64,000 bases of DNA from Pochonia chlamydosporia 170. Taxonomy: Eukaryota; Ascomycota; Sordariomycetes; Hypocreales; Clavicipitaceae. The notes under the pieces are model-generated. The model was not told where the DNA came from. It saw only the letters and a program-made list of their open reading frames with translations, and ran no database searches. The stretch spans positions 310,001-374,000 of the forward strand of contig NW_019154047.1 of the NCBI RefSeq assembly GCF_001653235.2, read 5' to 3'. A program made the position numbers and the translations under genes. Every line of letters starts with the position of its first letter. Position 1 is the stretch's first letter. This document shows positions 63,733 to 64,000 of this stretch, in pieces.

Positions 63733-64000
63733 ATGTCGTCCTACCTTATCATCGGTGCTGGCAACTTCGGTGCGGCCACCGCCTTAACGTTGATCAAAAG
63801 GGAACCAGCAAGTAAGGTCACCCTCGTTGATTGCACTCAGTTTCCCAACCCTCGAGCTGCTTCGCACGATGTCAACAAAATTGTCCACGATGACTACCCT
63901 GACAAGCTGTACATGCAAATGCTGAAGAGGGCAATGCCCATGTGGCGAAACCATGAGCTATACAAGACATGGTACCACGAAGTAGGCATGCTAAGAGCTG
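63733..64000 (+). CDS. FAD-dependent amine oxidase (fructosyl amino acid oxidase / sarcosine oxidase-like), 5' part
   Basis: ATG at 63733, open to the window end (89 codons), so it is 3' truncated. MSSYLIIGAGNFGAATALTL is the dinucleotide-binding GxGxxG strand-helix of the FAD-dependent DAO superfamily. VTLVDCTQF supplies the acidic residue at the end of strand 2. AASHDVNKIVHDDYPDKLYM matches the conserved ASxDxNKIxRxDY segment of fructosyl amine oxidases, which oxidise glycated amino acids to glucosone, free amino acid and hydrogen peroxide. MWRNHELYKTWYHEVGML fits the next segment. No peroxisomal signal can be judged because the C-terminus is outside. Sarcosine or saccharopine oxidase relatives cannot be excluded. 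Confidence 0.85.
   Translation, partial: MSSYLIIGAGNFGAATALTLIKREPASKVTLVDCTQFPNPRAASHDVNKIVHDDYPDKLYMQMLKRAMPMWRNHELYKTWYHEVGMLRA

Overview
This window looks like nuclear DNA of a filamentous ascomycete (Pezizomycotina, probably Sordariomycetes). The reasons are short GT-AG introns of about 42-60 nt with CTRAC-like branch points, fungal-specific families (Zn(II)2Cys6 factor, PNP and PigL_N STAND-type N-terminal domains, rhodopsin/PTH11-type membrane protein, kexin, GT34, fructosyl-amine-oxidase-like enzyme), and fungal transposons (hAT, pogo/Fot1 type, Copia, Tad-like LINE). Gene density is low and many genes are decayed, so this reads as an accessory, repeat-rich compartment bordered by ordinary genes.

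Left part (1-31 kb). The 3' end of a SUMO-like-domain gene and a chromodomain gene come first. At 4.3-8.4 kb lie three neighbours: a 114-aa protein, a nucleoside-phosphorylase-fold protein with one in-frame TAG, and a PigL_N-type helical protein. All three carry the same module of about 55 aa, and none has a NACHT or repeat domain. This is the best candidate for an unusual system. Next come a two-exon Cys-cluster (DUF3716-like) gene, a long almost empty stretch, a Zn(II)2Cys6 regulator whose finger is split by an intron, an unrecognised ORF, a frameshifted C2H2 factor, a multiply broken GH78-like alpha-L-rhamnosidase, a Tad-like LINE ORF1 remnant and an RGS-domain remnant.

Middle part (34.4-51.5 kb). 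This is a transposon graveyard with datable nesting. A hAT element (hAT-1) carries a 482-bp hAT MITE with a perfect 8-bp target duplication near the end of its transposase. hAT-1 sits in a second decayed hAT transposase. An internally deleted hAT-1 relative holds a solo Copia LTR, and its far end cuts a GT34 glycosyltransferase gene. A rhodopsin-domain gene follows. At 44.9-51.4 kb there are three nested levels: a hAT MITE contains a 2.3-kb pogo element with 44-bp terminal repeats, which contains a 3.77-kb hAT element with an intact 839-aa transposase and a perfect 8-bp duplication.

Right part (52-64 kb). A three-exon kexin gene is interrupted by a 10-N assembly gap. A frameshifted pogo element, Copia LTRs with a gag fragment, more MITEs and a pogo fragment follow. 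The window ends inside an FAD-dependent (fructosyl) amine oxidase-like gene.

Calls rest on reading translations and motifs by eye. No database search was run, and splice models are inferred from consensus sites.
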